Assembly (NCBI RefSeq): GCF_000374105.1
Contig: NZ_KB893650.1
Span: 490,862-554,861, forward strand
Reading direction: 5' to 3'
Origin: Kangiella aquimarina DSM 16071
GTDB taxonomy: Bacteria; Pseudomonadota; Gammaproteobacteria; Enterobacterales; Kangiellaceae
Length of the DNA: 64,000 nucleotides
The position numbers were made by a program, and so were the translations under genes. Shown piece by piece: positions 55,565 through 64,000 of the stretch. Within the stretch, counting starts at the first letter, position 1; the number at the start of each line of letters is the position of its first letter. The notes beneath the pieces were generated by a model. The model saw only the letters and a list, made by a program, of their open reading frames with translations. It did not search any database and was not told the DNA's origin.

Positions 55565-57211
55565 TTGACTGATAATACTGATCAACAGACCTCTCAGAAC
55601 GCCAGCACTAAACGCTGGCGTTTTGGCGTTTTAAAGAAAGTGGATGGCTTCCTGCTATGGGCCATTCTGTTGATCTGTCTATTGCCGTTACTGCCTCTTT
55701 TATTTTCATGGTTCAATCTTGAGCCGGAACTGTGGCAACATCTTTGGAATACCCAAATCCCCCAACTGCTCAGCAATACGTTTTGGCTGGTATTGTTGGT
55801 GGGCGTGGGAAGTTTCCTGATAGGGGTATCGCTGGCCTGGCTAATTGTGATGCACGACTTTCCAGGTCGAGCAATTTTGCAGTGGGGATTAATGCTGCCA
55901 CTGGCAATTCCGCCCTATATTCTGGCATTCACGCTGCTGGGTTTTACCGATTATGAAGGACCACTCCAACACTTTCTTGAAGCGATTGGGCTGGGAGTTG
56001 CCTGGCTACCGGATACACGTAATGTTTTTGGTGTCGCCTTAATTTTTACTTTGTCGCTTTATCCCTATGTCTATCTACTGATGCGCAGCGCCCTGCAACG
56101 CAAAGGCCGCACCAGCTATGAAAGCGCCAGAACTTTAGGCTATAGCAGAGCTAAAGCTTTCTGGCGATTGGTCATTCCGCTGACGCGTCCAGCCTGGATC
56201 GCAGGCCTGGGACTGGTGCTGATGGAAACTTTGGCGGACTTTGGTGCGGTAGCCATTTTCAACTTCGATACGTTCACCACTGCAATTTATAAGTCCTGGT
56301 ACGGTTTTTTCAGCGCAGGAACCGCTGCGCAACTGGCCTGTATTCTTCTACTGTTCGTTGCTTTGTCGGTGTTGGTGGAGAAGTGGGGACGCGGCCAGAG
56401 TCGTTATGAGCAGACAGGTATAGCGCTCAAAGAATACCGCCAGCCACTCACTGGCTGGTGGGGCTGGCTGGTGCAGATTTTTGCCTGGACCGTATTTGCT
56501 CTGGGGTTTGTACTACCCGTCATCCAATTGCTGGTATGGGCAATAAAAACCTATGAGCGACATACCGATGGCACGCTTCAACTATTAAGCCATACCATGA
56601 TTCTGGCGGTGGTTGCAGCATTAATTACGCTGGTCGTTGCTGGAATTATGGTGTGGGCGAAACGCAATCGAGAGTCCGCCAGTCGTAATTTGGCCATTGA
56701 GTTTTCACAATTGGGCTATGCATTACCGGGAACGGTATTGGCGGTTGGTATCATGATGGCCCTTAACTGGATTGATGGTGGTATTGCCAGTCTATTTGGC
56801 ATTAAAGGGCAGTGGCTGGCCAGCGGACTTTTTGCCTTGATCCTAGCCTATATCATTCGCTTCCTGAGAATTGGCTACGGTCCTGTCGCCAGCTCAATGT
56901 CACAAATAAAGCCGAGTGTGGTCGAGGCAGCTGCCAGCCTTGGTGCCGACCAGAAAGAGCGCCTGTGGCGAGTATATATTCCCTTGTTGCGCCCCGGCGT
57001 TTTCACGGCATTGCTACTGATGTTTGTGGAAGTGATGAAAGAGTTGCCAGCAACCCTGATGTTACGTCCGTTTGGTTGGGATACCTTAGCGGTTCGAATT
57101 TACGAACTGACCTCCGAAGGGGAATGGGAAGTGGCCGCACTGCCGGCTGTTCTGTTAGTGGCAGTAGGTATTTTGCCAGTAATATATCTGATCAAAAAAA
57201 GTGAGTCGTAA
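55565..57211 (+). CDS. Ferric iron ABC transporter permease (FbpB-type, fused double permease)
   Basis: A 548-residue permease with two BPD_transp_1 halves, about twelve membrane spans, and two EAA-type loops, ESARTLGYSRAKAFWRLVIP and EAAASLGADQKERLWRVYIP, that contact the ATPase. This fused form is the FbpB/SfuB type. Start is a TTG at 55565; the ribosome site is weak. No ATPase (fbpC) gene follows, so the ATPase must be encoded elsewhere or borrowed. Confidence 0.9.
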   Translation: MTDNTDQQTSQNASTKRWRFGVLKKVDGFLLWAILLICLLPLLPLLFSWFNLEPELWQHLWNTQIPQLLSNTFWLVLLVGVGSFLIGVSLAWLIVMHDFPGRAILQWGLMLPLAIPPYILAFTLLGFTDYEGPLQHFLEAIGLGVAWLPDTRNVFGVALIFTLSLYPYVYLLMRSALQRKGRTSYESARTLGYSRAKAFWRLVIPLTRPAWIAGLGLVLMETLADFGAVAIFNFDTFTTAIYKSWYGFFSAGTAAQLACILLLFVALSVLVEKWGRGQSRYEQTGIALKEYRQPLTGWWGWLVQIFAWTVFALGFVLPVIQLLVWAIKTYERHTDGTLQLLSHTMILAVVAALITLVVAGIMVWAKRNRESASRNLAIEFSQLGYALPGTVLAVGIMMALNWIDGGIASLFGIKGQWLASGLFALILAYIIRFLRIGYGPVASSMSQIKPSVVEAAASLGADQKERLWRVYIPLLRPGVFTALLLMFVEVMKELPATLMLRPFGWDTLAVRIYELTSEGEWEVAALPAVLLVAVGILPVIYLIKKSES

Positions 57212-57301
57212 CGGACTCTAGAAATCGAAAATCGTTCCTAAAACAAAAAGACAGGGGTAAAATAACTCATGTCCCATCTACTCATTCCGAGTTAAATCAC
57301 C

Positions 57302-57763
57302 ATGTACAAATTGTCTTCAGGCCCCGTGGCCTATAATCCTGCAGTTGAAACATTGCTTAAAGCGACACAATTACCGACCGATGATCTACAGGATGATGAA
57401 TACATAAACGGCATTCAGTTGTTCACGTTGGAACTCGACGAACAGACGGTTGGTGTTGTTGGTCTGGAGCTGCATGGTGAAAGTGCTTTGGTGCGCTCTT
57501 TGGCAGTTGCCGAAAGTGAACGAGGCCAAGGGCTGGGCGTTCTTCTATTGAAGCATGCGGAAGCAGCAGCCCAGATATTGGGCGTGAAAGAGCTCTATTT
57601 ATTGACCACTACAGCAGCCGATTTCTTCCGAAAATTAGGCTATGAAGTTGCCGACCGAACCATCGCTCCACCCTCCATCGCACAGTCAAAGCAATTTGCA
57701 GGTATTTGCCCAGCTTCAGCAACCTTTATGGTTAAACGATTAGCTGACTCTATCAGTGCATAA
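57302..57763 (+). CDS. GNAT acetyltransferase, ArsN2-like
   Basis: A 153-residue GNAT protein. The acetyl-CoA loop is ESERGQGLGVLLL, and the C-terminal half LYLLTTTAADFFRKLGYE followed by PPSIAQSKQFAGICPASA is the pattern of ArsN2-type acetyltransferases associated with organoarsenical resistance. No ars genes are nearby, so an arsenic role is uncertain. It is separated by 90 bases from the iron permease. Confidence 0.78.
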   Translation: MYKLSSGPVAYNPAVETLLKATQLPTDDLQDDEYINGIQLFTLELDEQTVGVVGLELHGESALVRSLAVAESERGQGLGVLLLKHAEAAAQILGVKELYLLTTTAADFFRKLGYEVADRTIAPPSIAQSKQFAGICPASATFMVKRLADSISA

Positions 57764-57802
57764 TCAAAGGTTATTTAGACCTATAATTCTAGTGTCGCAG
57801 GG

Positions 57803-57831
57803 TTCTTTTAAGCCTTTTTCCCCTGTATAAT
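57803..57831 (+). promoter_or_regulatory. Predicted sigma70 promoter of gcvT
   Basis: TTCTTT (57803-57808), 17-base spacer, TATAAT (57826-57831), leaving an untranslated leader of about 29 bases. That is too short for a glycine riboswitch, and none was seen. Confidence 0.7.
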
Positions 57832-57866
57832 CGCTGGCCATTAAATGAACGACTGGACACACCTTA

Positions 57867-58955
57867 ATGGCCAACAAAACCCCTCTTTACCAAGCACATG
57901 TCGACGCCAACGCGCGTATCGTTGATTTCGGTGGCTGGGATATGCCTCTTAACTATGGTTCACAAATCGATGAGCACCACGCGGTGCGTCAGGATGCGGG
58001 CATGTTTGATGTTTCTCACATGACCGTAGTTGAAGTGACAGGTGGTGAAGCCAAAGCCTATTTGCGCTATTTGCTGGCCAATGATGTCGATAAGCTCAAA
58101 GAATCGGGTAAAGCCCTTTATAGCGGCATGTTAAACGAAGAAGGTGGTGTTATTGACGATCTTATCGTCTATTACCTGACAGATACTCATTATCGTGTGG
58201 TTGTGAATGCATCGACTCGCGATAAAGACCTGGCCTGGATGGAAAATGTCGCCCAGCAATTCGATGTGGCCATTGAAGAGCGTGTAGATGTCGCCATGAT
58301 CGCGGTGCAGGGTCCGAATGCGATTGAAAAAGCACAAAGCATCATGAGCGATGAGCAAAAGGCTGCTGTTGCAGGCCTTAAGCCATTCGTCGCTGCGCAG
58401 GCAGGTGATCTGTTTGTGGCCCGCACCGGATATACCGGTGAAGACGGCTATGAAATTATGGCACCGGACGCAAAAGGCATCGAATTCTGGAATCAACTGG
58501 CAGCAGCAGGCGTAAAACCCTGTGGTCTCGCTGCGCGTGACACCTTGCGCCTGGAAGCTGGTATGAATCTTTATGGCCATGACATGGATGAAACTGTGTC
58601 GCCGCTTGAGGCGAATATGGGCTGGACCATCGCCTGGGAACCAGAAGACCGCGATTTCGTAGGACGCAAGGCCTTAACGAAGCAGAAGGCACAGGGCGCA
58701 CCGCGCAAGCTTATCGGTTTGGTGCTGGAAGACAAAGGGATCATGCGTGAAGGTCAGGAAGTGATCGTTAATGACGAAGTGGTTGGCGTAGTCACCTCTG
58801 GAACCATGTCTCCAACTACCGGCAAAAGTATTGCCATGGCCCGCGTTAATCGTTCGCTACAGGAAGAGCAGGTACTGGTTCAAATCCGTAAGAAGCAGTT
58901 ATCCGCTCGAGTGGTAAAGCCAAGCTTTGTGCGTAAGGGTGAATCACTGATTTAA
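57867..58955 (+). CDS. gcvT: Glycine cleavage system T protein (aminomethyltransferase)
   Basis: A 362-residue aminomethyltransferase: [27 protein letters not shown], the catalytic-region [32 protein letters not shown] and a C-terminal barrel domain. It takes the aminomethyl group from the lipoyl arm of GcvH and passes the methylene to tetrahydrofolate, releasing ammonia. First gene of gcvT-gcvH-gcvP. Confidence 0.97.
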   Translation: MANKTPLYQAHVDANARIVDFGGWDMPLNYGSQIDEHHAVRQDAGMFDVSHMTVVEVTGGEAKAYLRYLLANDVDKLKESGKALYSGMLNEEGGVIDDLIVYYLTDTHYRVVVNASTRDKDLAWMENVAQQFDVAIEERVDVAMIAVQGPNAIEKAQSIMSDEQKAAVAGLKPFVAAQAGDLFVARTGYTGEDGYEIMAPDAKGIEFWNQLAAAGVKPCGLAARDTLRLEAGMNLYGHDMDETVSPLEANMGWTIAWEPEDRDFVGRKALTKQKAQGAPRKLIGLVLEDKGIMREGQEVIVNDEVVGVVTSGTMSPTTGKSIAMARVNRSLQEEQVLVQIRKKQLSARVVKPSFVRKGESLI

Positions 58956-59085
58956 TCAGCGCCCGGGCAGAGGTTTCTGCTTGGGCAGATGAAAAGTTTC
59001 ATATACAATACGCTTACTTTTTGAGCGACTTTTAGAGTTTATTAACAGCCAGCCAAGATGCGGCGAAATATTGAGGAATATTTAA

Positions 59086-59475
59086 ATGAGCCAGATTCCA
59101 GCAGAATTAAAATACGTATCTAGCCATGAGTGGATCCGTGATGAGGGTGACGGAGTAGTAACTATCGGTATTACCGACCACGCACAGGAATTATTGGGTG
59201 ACGTTGTGTTTGTCGACGCGCCAGAAGTGGACAGTGAAGTGGATGCAGAAGATGAAATTGCAGTGGTTGAGTCAGTAAAGGCTGCTTCAGATATCTATGC
59301 GCCACTAGCAGGCACAATCATCGAAGTGAATGAAGAGCTGGAAGATTCACCTGAGCTGGTTAACAGCGATCCTTATGGCGATGGTTGGATGTTCAAGATG
59401 AAACTGGCTGATGCGGGTGATATGGATAGCTTATTATCAGCTGAAGAATACGCTGACGAGATCGCTGAAGACTAA
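59086..59475 (+). CDS. gcvH: Glycine cleavage system H protein
   Basis: A 129-residue lipoyl protein. The lipoylated lysine is Lys65 in [34 protein letters not shown] and the acidic C-terminus are family-typical. It carries the aminomethyl intermediate between GcvP, GcvT and the lipoamide dehydrogenase. AGGAAT upstream of the ATG is the ribosome site. Confidence 0.97.
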   Translation: MSQIPAELKYVSSHEWIRDEGDGVVTIGITDHAQELLGDVVFVDAPEVDSEVDAEDEIAVVESVKAASDIYAPLAGTIIEVNEELEDSPELVNSDPYGDGWMFKMKLADAGDMDSLLSAEEYADEIAED

Positions 59476-59481
59476 TTCAAC

Positions 59482-59576
59482 TTCCTATCGCGGCGTTAAA
59501 CGCACTTATTTGTCAGCTTATTTACGAAACGAAGTAAACTACGCCTCCAAATAAGCAGTTTGCCTTGCGCTAGGAA
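59482..59576. repeat. Long nested palindrome, copy 2 (gcvH-gcvP gap)
   Basis: Outer arms TTCCTATCGC and GCGCTAGGAA pair with one mismatch; CTTATTTG (59505-59512) pairs with CAAATAAG (59548-59555); inner TTTAC pairs with GTAAA (59521-59538). The core GAAGTA..ACGCCTCCAAA is shared with copy 1 at 29771-29871. It fills the front of the 305-base gap 59476-59780; the rest has only a terminator. Confidence 0.75.
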
Positions 59577-59696
59577 CCTGAATAAGTTTTGGTTTAGGTC
59601 GTAACCTAGCCTAAGAAAGTTTTCTGAAGTTTTTGCGGCGAGTAAAGTTGAAAACAATTTCAAAGTTTAAGCAATTACGGTAAGTGTAAGATTTAA

Positions 59697-59725
59697 GGGC
59701 CTCGAATCAATATCGAGGCTTTTTC
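59697..59725 (+). terminator. Terminator between gcvH and gcvP
   Basis: GCCTCGA, ATCAATA, TCGAGGC, then five T. It suggests gcvP is at least partly transcribed from its own promoter. Confidence 0.8.
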
Positions 59726-59780
59726 TGTTTTAATTAGTGGCTGATTTTAGCCGTTTAACCAAAGTAGGTATTTGAAAGCT

Positions 59781-62666
59781 ATGGCTGACACATTGAGTTT
59801 GAAAGGGGCACCTTTGCAGCAGTTGCAACAGTCTGATGACTTTATTCGTCGTCACTTAGGCCCTCGTGAGGACGAAATCCAGGAGATGTTACAAGAGCTT
59901 AACCTAAGCTCGCTGGATGATTTGGTGGATAAGGCTGTCCCACACAAAATTCAAATTGATGCTCCACTGGCGGTGGAAGAGTCGCGCTCTGAAACGGAAA
60001 CTTTGAAATACCTTAAGTCGTTGGCGGACAAAAACGTCATCGCAAAATCCTACATCGGTATGGGCTATTACGACACCATCACCCCAACCGTTATTTTGCG
60101 TAATGTGTTGGAAAATCCAGGCTGGTATACCGCCTATACGCCATATCAGCCTGAAATCGCACAAGGTCGTCTTGAAGCCATTCTAAACTTCCAGCAAATG
60201 ACTATGGATCTTACCGGCATGGAATTGGCCAGTGCTTCATTGCTGGATGAAGCAACCGCAGCCGCTGAAGCGATGGCTTTGGCTAAGCGTTCTTCCAAGA
60301 ATAAAAAATCTAACAGCTTCTTTGTTGATGAAAACGTGTTCCCACAGACTTTGGATGTTGTGAAAACCCGTGCTGAACATTATGGTTGGGATATCGTAGT
60401 CGGTCCTGTAAGCGAAGCAACGGAACACGACGTGTTTGGTGCTTTGTTGCAATACACCGACGTCAACGGTCAGGTCACCGATTTAGAACCTATCATCAGC
60501 AAACTGCATGACAACAAGGCGATTGCCTGTGTTGGCGCTGACATCATGAGCCTGGTATTGCTGAAAGCGCCGGGCGAAATGGGTGCTGATGTGGTCTTTG
60601 GTTCAGCACAACGTTTTGGTGTACCGATGGGCTTTGGTGGTCCACATGCAGCCTTCTTTGCGACTCGTGATGCGTTTAAACGTTCATTACCGGGCCGTAT
60701 TATTGGTGTATCGGTTGATACTCGTGGCAATCAGGCCATGCGTATGGCGATGCAGACCCGTGAACAGCATATCCGTCGTGAAAAAGCGACATCTAACATT
60801 TGTACCGCGCAGGTGTTGTTGGCCAATATCGCAGGCTTCTACGCGGTCTATCATGGCAAAAAAGGCTTAACCACCATTGCCAATCGTATTCATCGTTACG
60901 CCACCATTGTTGCCAAAGCACTGCAAAACGCTGGCTTGGAATTGGTCAACGACAGCTGGTTCGACACGGTAACTTTCAAGGCTAAAGACGTGGATACGGT
61001 TCAGGCTCGCGCTAAAGCAGCATTGATCAACTTACGTTACAACGGCGACAAGGTTAGCTTCTCAATTGACGAAGCGAAAAATCAGGCCGATATCGAAGAG
61101 CTGATTGAAGTCTTAACCGGCGAGAAAACCGATGTGTTCGCTTTGGATTCAGAAGCCAAGAGCAGCATTCCAGCAAGCCTTGAGCGCACTACAGATTTCC
61201 TGACGCACCCTACTTTCAAGAAGTATTATTCTGAAACAGACATGCTGCGTTATTTGAAGCGTCTTGAAAACAAAGACTTCTCATTAGCTCACGGTATGAT
61301 TCCGCTTGGATCGTGCACCATGAAACTGAATGCAACCAGCGAAATGATTCCTGTGACCTGGCCGCAGTTTGCGAATATCCATCCGTTTGCACCAGAAGAG
61401 CAGACGGTTGGCTATATTGAAATGATTAAAGAACTGGAAGCCGATCTGGTTGAAATTACTGGTTATGACTTTGTTTCCATGCAGCCTAATTCAGGTGCAC
61501 AGGGCGAATACGCTGGACTATTAGCGATCAAAAAATACTTCGAAAGTATTGGTGAAGACCACCGCAATATCTGCCTTATTCCAAGTTCGGCACACGGTAC
61601 AAACCCTGCATCAGCACAGATGGCTGGCATGAAAGTGGTTATCGTAAAGTGTGATGACAAAGGTAACGTGGATGTTGAAGACCTGGAAGCTAAAGCGGTT
61701 GAATTGAAAGATAACTTGGCTGCATTGATGGTGACCTATCCATCAACGCATGGTGTGTTTGAGGAAGAAATTAAGCACATCTGCCAAATCATTCATGACA
61801 ATGGTGGTCAGGTTTATATGGATGGCGCCAATATGAATGCTCAGGTTGGTATTTCAAAACCAGGCGAAATTGGCTCAGACGTTTCGCACCTGAATTTACA
61901 CAAAACCTTTGCGATTCCTCACGGTGGTGGTGGCCCGGGCATGGGTCCAATTGGTGTTAAAAAGCATTTGGCACCGTTTGTTTCAGGCCATGCGGTTCGT
62001 AAGGTGCATAGTGTTGATGCACGTGATGGTGCGGTATCAGCAGCGCCATACGGCAGCGGCATGATTCTGCCAATCTCATGGGCCTATATCAAAATGTTAG
62101 GTCGTGAAGGCTTGCGTAAATCCACAGAAGTGGCCTTGTTGAACGCTAACTACCTGAAGAATAAGTTGGCACCACATTACCCAGTACTGTATATGGGCCG
62201 TAACGATAAGGTCGCGCACGAGTGCATCATCGACTTGCGTCAGATAAAAGCAGAAACCGGTATCAGCGAAGTGGATTTCGCTAAGCGTCTAATGGATTAT
62301 GGTTTCCATGCACCTACTATGAGTTTCCCGGTAGCCGGCACTTTCATGATCGAGCCAACTGAGAGTGAATCAAAGTACGAACTGGATCGTTTCATTGATG
62401 CCATGATCAGTATTCGTCAGGAAGTTGAAAAAGTACGCTCAGGCGAGTGGGAGGCGGATAATAATCCGCTGAAAAATGCGCCGCATACACAGGCTGACGT
62501 GCGTCACTGGGATAAGCCTTATTCAATTGCCGAAGCGGTTTACCCATCTGAGTCGACCATTGATGCAAAATTCTGGCCAACCGTAAATCGTATTGATGAT
62601 GTGTACGGTGACAGAAACCTGATTTGTAGCTGTCCAAGCATTGAAAGCTACCAGGATCAGGACTAG
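59781..62666 (+). CDS. gcvP: Glycine dehydrogenase (decarboxylating), P protein
   Basis: Start set at ATG 59781 ([13 protein letters not shown]); the frame opens three codons earlier at a TTG. The 961-residue single-chain P protein has both halves: [16 protein letters not shown] in the first, and the pyridoxal-phosphate lysine in [19 protein letters not shown] (about Lys708) in the second. It decarboxylates glycine and loads the remaining aminomethyl group on GcvH. Confidence 0.97.
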   Translation: MADTLSLKGAPLQQLQQSDDFIRRHLGPREDEIQEMLQELNLSSLDDLVDKAVPHKIQIDAPLAVEESRSETETLKYLKSLADKNVIAKSYIGMGYYDTITPTVILRNVLENPGWYTAYTPYQPEIAQGRLEAILNFQQMTMDLTGMELASASLLDEATAAAEAMALAKRSSKNKKSNSFFVDENVFPQTLDVVKTRAEHYGWDIVVGPVSEATEHDVFGALLQYTDVNGQVTDLEPIISKLHDNKAIACVGADIMSLVLLKAPGEMGADVVFGSAQRFGVPMGFGGPHAAFFATRDAFKRSLPGRIIGVSVDTRGNQAMRMAMQTREQHIRREKATSNICTAQVLLANIAGFYAVYHGKKGLTTIANRIHRYATIVAKALQNAGLELVNDSWFDTVTFKAKDVDTVQARAKAALINLRYNGDKVSFSIDEAKNQADIEELIEVLTGEKTDVFALDSEAKSSIPASLERTTDFLTHPTFKKYYSETDMLRYLKRLENKDFSLAHGMIPLGSCTMKLNATSEMIPVTWPQFANIHPFAPEEQTVGYIEMIKELEADLVEITGYDFVSMQPNSGAQGEYAGLLAIKKYFESIGEDHRNICLIPSSAHGTNPASAQMAGMKVVIVKCDDKGNVDVEDLEAKAVELKDNLAALMVTYPSTHGVFEEEIKHICQIIHDNGGQVYMDGANMNAQVGISKPGEIGSDVSHLNLHKTFAIPHGGGGPGMGPIGVKKHLAPFVSGHAVRKVHSVDARDGAVSAAPYGSGMILPISWAYIKMLGREGLRKSTEVALLNANYLKNKLAPHYPVLYMGRNDKVAHECIIDLRQIKAETGISEVDFAKRLMDYGFHAPTMSFPVAGTFMIEPTESESKYELDRFIDAMISIRQEVEKVRSGEWEADNNPLKNAPHTQADVRHWDKPYSIAEAVYPSESTIDAKFWPTVNRIDDVYGDRNLICSCPSIESYQDQD

Positions 62667-62678
62667 TCAATAAACAGA

Positions 62679-62704
62679 AAAGCCAGCGTTTGCTGGCTTT
62701 TTGC
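62679..62704 (+). terminator. Terminator after gcvP
   Basis: AAAAGCCAGC, GTTT, GCTGGCTTTTT. It isolates the glycine cleavage genes from the borosin genes. Confidence 0.88.
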
Positions 62705-62734
62705 TATTAAAAGAAAAAGAAGGAAGCTGAATTA

Positions 62735-63535
62735 ATGGCTGAATCAAAAGGTGAATTTATCGCCGTTAGTACGGGTATGAATTTAGGGGGGCAAATCTCT
62801 GTAATAGCTAAGGACTACATTCAAAAAGCAGATGTAGTTTATGCCTTAATGCCTCATACATTGGCTGAACGATGGTTAGAAAGGTTAAATCCTAACTTAA
62901 AAAGCCTACAACCCTTTTACGGAGTGGGTAAATATCGCATGCAATCATACGAAGAAATGATTGAGGTGATGATGGATGAAGTTAGAGAGGGTAAGAAAGT
63001 ATGTGGGGCATTTTATGGTCATGCTGGAGTATTTGCCTGTGTGCCACGATTAACAATAGATAAAGCCCGTAAAGAAGGTTTTCGCGCTCTAATGGAACCA
63101 GGTATTTCTGCAGAAGCCTGTTTATACGCCGATATTGGTATTGATCCCGGAGTTCATGGCATTCAGGGTTATGAAGCTTCCCAATTTTTATTCTACAATC
63201 AATCAATTAACAACGCTGCCTATGCAATTATGTGGCAAATTGGCATAGTAGGAGAGCATACGGCTACGCAATTTGAAACCAAGCCAGAGTGGGTTGAGGT
63301 TTTTGTTGAGCGATTGAAAGAGTGGTATCCGTTATCTCATGAAGTCATTCTTTACGAAGCCGCGGTACTTCCTATTGAGGAGCCGAGAATAGAGCGTCTA
63401 CAACTAAAAGATTTGCCACAAGCGGAAATGTCTACTAAAAGCACGCTGGTTATCCCACCAGCTAGAGCTCTCGAATTGAATATCGAAGTTCTGGAAAAAA
63501 TGGGATTGAAACCAGAAGATATTGCTCACGGGTAG
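62735..63535 (+). CDS. Borosin alpha-N-methyltransferase (split, SonM-like)
   Basis: A 266-residue protein of the tetrapyrrole methylase superfamily. Motifs shared with fungal borosin OphMA and bacterial SonM: FYGHAGVFACVPR (near residue 94), MEPGISAEACLYADIGIDP, YEASQFLFYNQS, MWQIGIVGEH and the C-terminal TLVIPPARALELNIEVLEKM. These enzymes methylate backbone amide nitrogens of a ribosomal peptide with S-adenosylmethionine. Unlike fungal OphMA the precursor is not fused; it is the next gene. No porphyrin or cobalamin genes are near, which argues against a corrin methylase role. AGGA lies ten bases before the ATG. Confidence 0.9.
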   Translation: MAESKGEFIAVSTGMNLGGQISVIAKDYIQKADVVYALMPHTLAERWLERLNPNLKSLQPFYGVGKYRMQSYEEMIEVMMDEVREGKKVCGAFYGHAGVFACVPRLTIDKARKEGFRALMEPGISAEACLYADIGIDPGVHGIQGYEASQFLFYNQSINNAAYAIMWQIGIVGEHTATQFETKPEWVEVFVERLKEWYPLSHEVILYEAAVLPIEEPRIERLQLKDLPQAEMSTKSTLVIPPARALELNIEVLEKMGLKPEDIAHG

Positions 63536-63539
63536 TGAG

Positions 63540-63568
63540 TTGGAAGTTGGTAAAAAATACTGTATAAA
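63540..63568 (+). promoter_or_regulatory. Predicted own promoter of the borosin precursor
   Basis: TTGGAA (63540-63545), 17-base spacer, TATAAA (63563-63568), with a leader of about 30 bases. It would allow the precursor to be made in excess over the methyltransferase. Confidence 0.55.
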
Positions 63569-63604
63569 CAGTAGCTTATTATTTTAATAAAGAGGGAGTT
63601 CACT

Positions 63605-63826
63605 ATGTCGAAGCAAAAACTAGAAGAGTTCATCATTCAATTGAGCGAGGACTCAGAGTTAAAACAGTCTTATATTGAAAATCCAATGGCGGTTATGCAG
63701 AAGATTGGCTTAGAAGAACAAGAAATAAAGGCTATTATGTCAGGAGATAAAAGACAGATATCAGCAATGCTTGGGCAGGATGCTGAGTTGATTGTTACAG
63801 GAATAATACACTTAGTTAAAAAGTAA
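63605..63826 (+). CDS. Borosin precursor peptide (SonA-like) with borosin-binding domain
   Basis: A 73-residue protein with a strong ribosome site (GAGGGAG six bases before the ATG). Residues 1-58 form a small helical domain with YIENPMAVMQKIGLEEQEI and IMSGDKRQI, matching the borosin-binding domain of split-borosin precursors (also similar to LigA-like domains). The C-terminal tail LIVTGIIHLVKK is hydrophobic and lacks charged residues up to the final KK; this is the probable core. In SonA of Shewanella oneidensis backbone methylation falls in the mid-60s of a similar-length chain, equivalent to about Ile63-Thr65 here. The exact residues are inference. Confidence 0.85.
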   Translation: MSKQKLEEFIIQLSEDSELKQSYIENPMAVMQKIGLEEQEIKAIMSGDKRQISAMLGQDAELIVTGIIHLVKK

Positions 63827-63865
63827 AATATTTATAATATAGTTTAAATAACGTACAGTTAAGCA

Positions 63866-63893
63866 AGCTGTGTGCTAAGCTAAGCATACAGCT
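63866..63893 (+). other. Stem-loop after the borosin precursor gene
   Basis: AGCTGTGTGCT and AGCATACAGCT pair over 11 bp (one G-U) around loop AAGCTA. No T run follows, so it may protect the 3' end of the precursor mRNA or act as a weak attenuator before the next gene. Confidence 0.55.
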
Positions 63894-63937
63894 CGTTACT
63901 AGGAAATTATAGATAAGGATGTTGGGACTCGTACTGA

Positions 63938-64000
63938 ATGAAGGCTTTAATAAAAAAATCATGCATTACATTGGCGCTACTATTCTTTGCGTCAGTAGCT
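63938..64000 (+). CDS. Start of an exported protein, cut by the window end
   Basis: ATG at 63938 opens a frame that runs to the window edge, encoding a typical signal peptide: two basic residues, then a hydrophobic run (TLALLFFASVA). Only 21 residues are visible, so the product is unknown. The distance from the precursor gene (111 bases, same strand) makes it a possible borosin-cluster member. Ribosome site poor; a second frame from ATG 63919 is also open but has no spaced ribosome site. Confidence 0.5.
   Translation, partial: MKALIKKSCITLALLFFASVA

Noticed and set aside
57764-57866. Glycine riboswitch in front of gcvT
   Set aside because: Only about 29 bases separate the predicted start from the ATG and no tandem aptamer motifs are present.
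62735-63535. Annotation as corrin/porphyrin methyltransferase
   Set aside because: The superfamily is right, but the motif set and the adjacent binding-domain peptide fit borosin enzymes; no tetrapyrrole genes are near.

Overview
The window is a contiguous stretch of a gammaproteobacterial chromosome of moderate G+C (mid-40s percent by eye). Gene order (polA / engB / cytochrome c4 / dsbA; tkt-gap-pgk-fba; serA, rpiA, fau, ssrS, zapA, zapB-like; ygfB-pepP-ubiH-ubiI; gcvT-gcvH-gcvP) is that of marine Gammaproteobacteria. The total picture resembles Kangiella and relatives, but that genus call is inference from gene content, not from a marker gene. No rRNA, tRNA, insertion sequence or CRISPR array was seen.

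Layout. 1-8.8 kb: end of an SLC13-type transporter, a pepsin-type aspartic protease, a DUF2165 membrane protein, a ZnuD-like TonB receptor with a DUF2946-type secreted protein, a ThrE-type exporter, a secreted thermonuclease and an aspartoacylase. 8.8-21.9 kb: polA followed by a structured candidate small RNA, surface lipoproteins, engB, cytochrome c4, a DsbA-like protein, DUF599 and DUF255 proteins and elbB. 22-26.6 kb: one giant periplasmic-sensor/PAS/GGDEF/EAL protein. 26.7-32.4 kb: the central-carbon cluster tkt-gap-pgk-fba. 32.6-37.6 kb: an AT-richer cargo module of a type VI secretion system (DUF4123 adaptor, VasX-like effector, probable membrane immunity protein) without any VgrG, Hcp or PAAR gene in view. 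37.7-53.9 kb: the serA-rpiA-fau-6S RNA-zapA/ygfB-pepP-ubiH-ubiI neighbourhood, interrupted by an acyl carrier protein plus the PrsK/PrsR two-component pair of exosortase (PEP-CTERM) systems, a small GIY-YIG protein and two tandem paralogues of unknown function. 54-57.8 kb: a Fur-box-controlled ferric iron ABC transporter lacking its ATPase, and an ArsN2-like acetyltransferase. 57.9-62.7 kb: the glycine cleavage system. 62.7-64 kb: a split borosin RiPP system, an alpha-N-methyltransferase followed by a 73-residue precursor that has its own predicted promoter and strong ribosome site, and the start of a secreted protein cut by the window end.

The most noteworthy items are the borosin pair; the pepsin homologue; the orphan T6SS cargo operon; a four-stem RNA element after polA whose terminator competes with a long closing stem; and several families of intergenic palindromic repeats (composite repeats at 43, 44, 45 and 54 kb; long nested palindromes at 29.8 and 59.5 kb; many hairpins with GGA-type loops).
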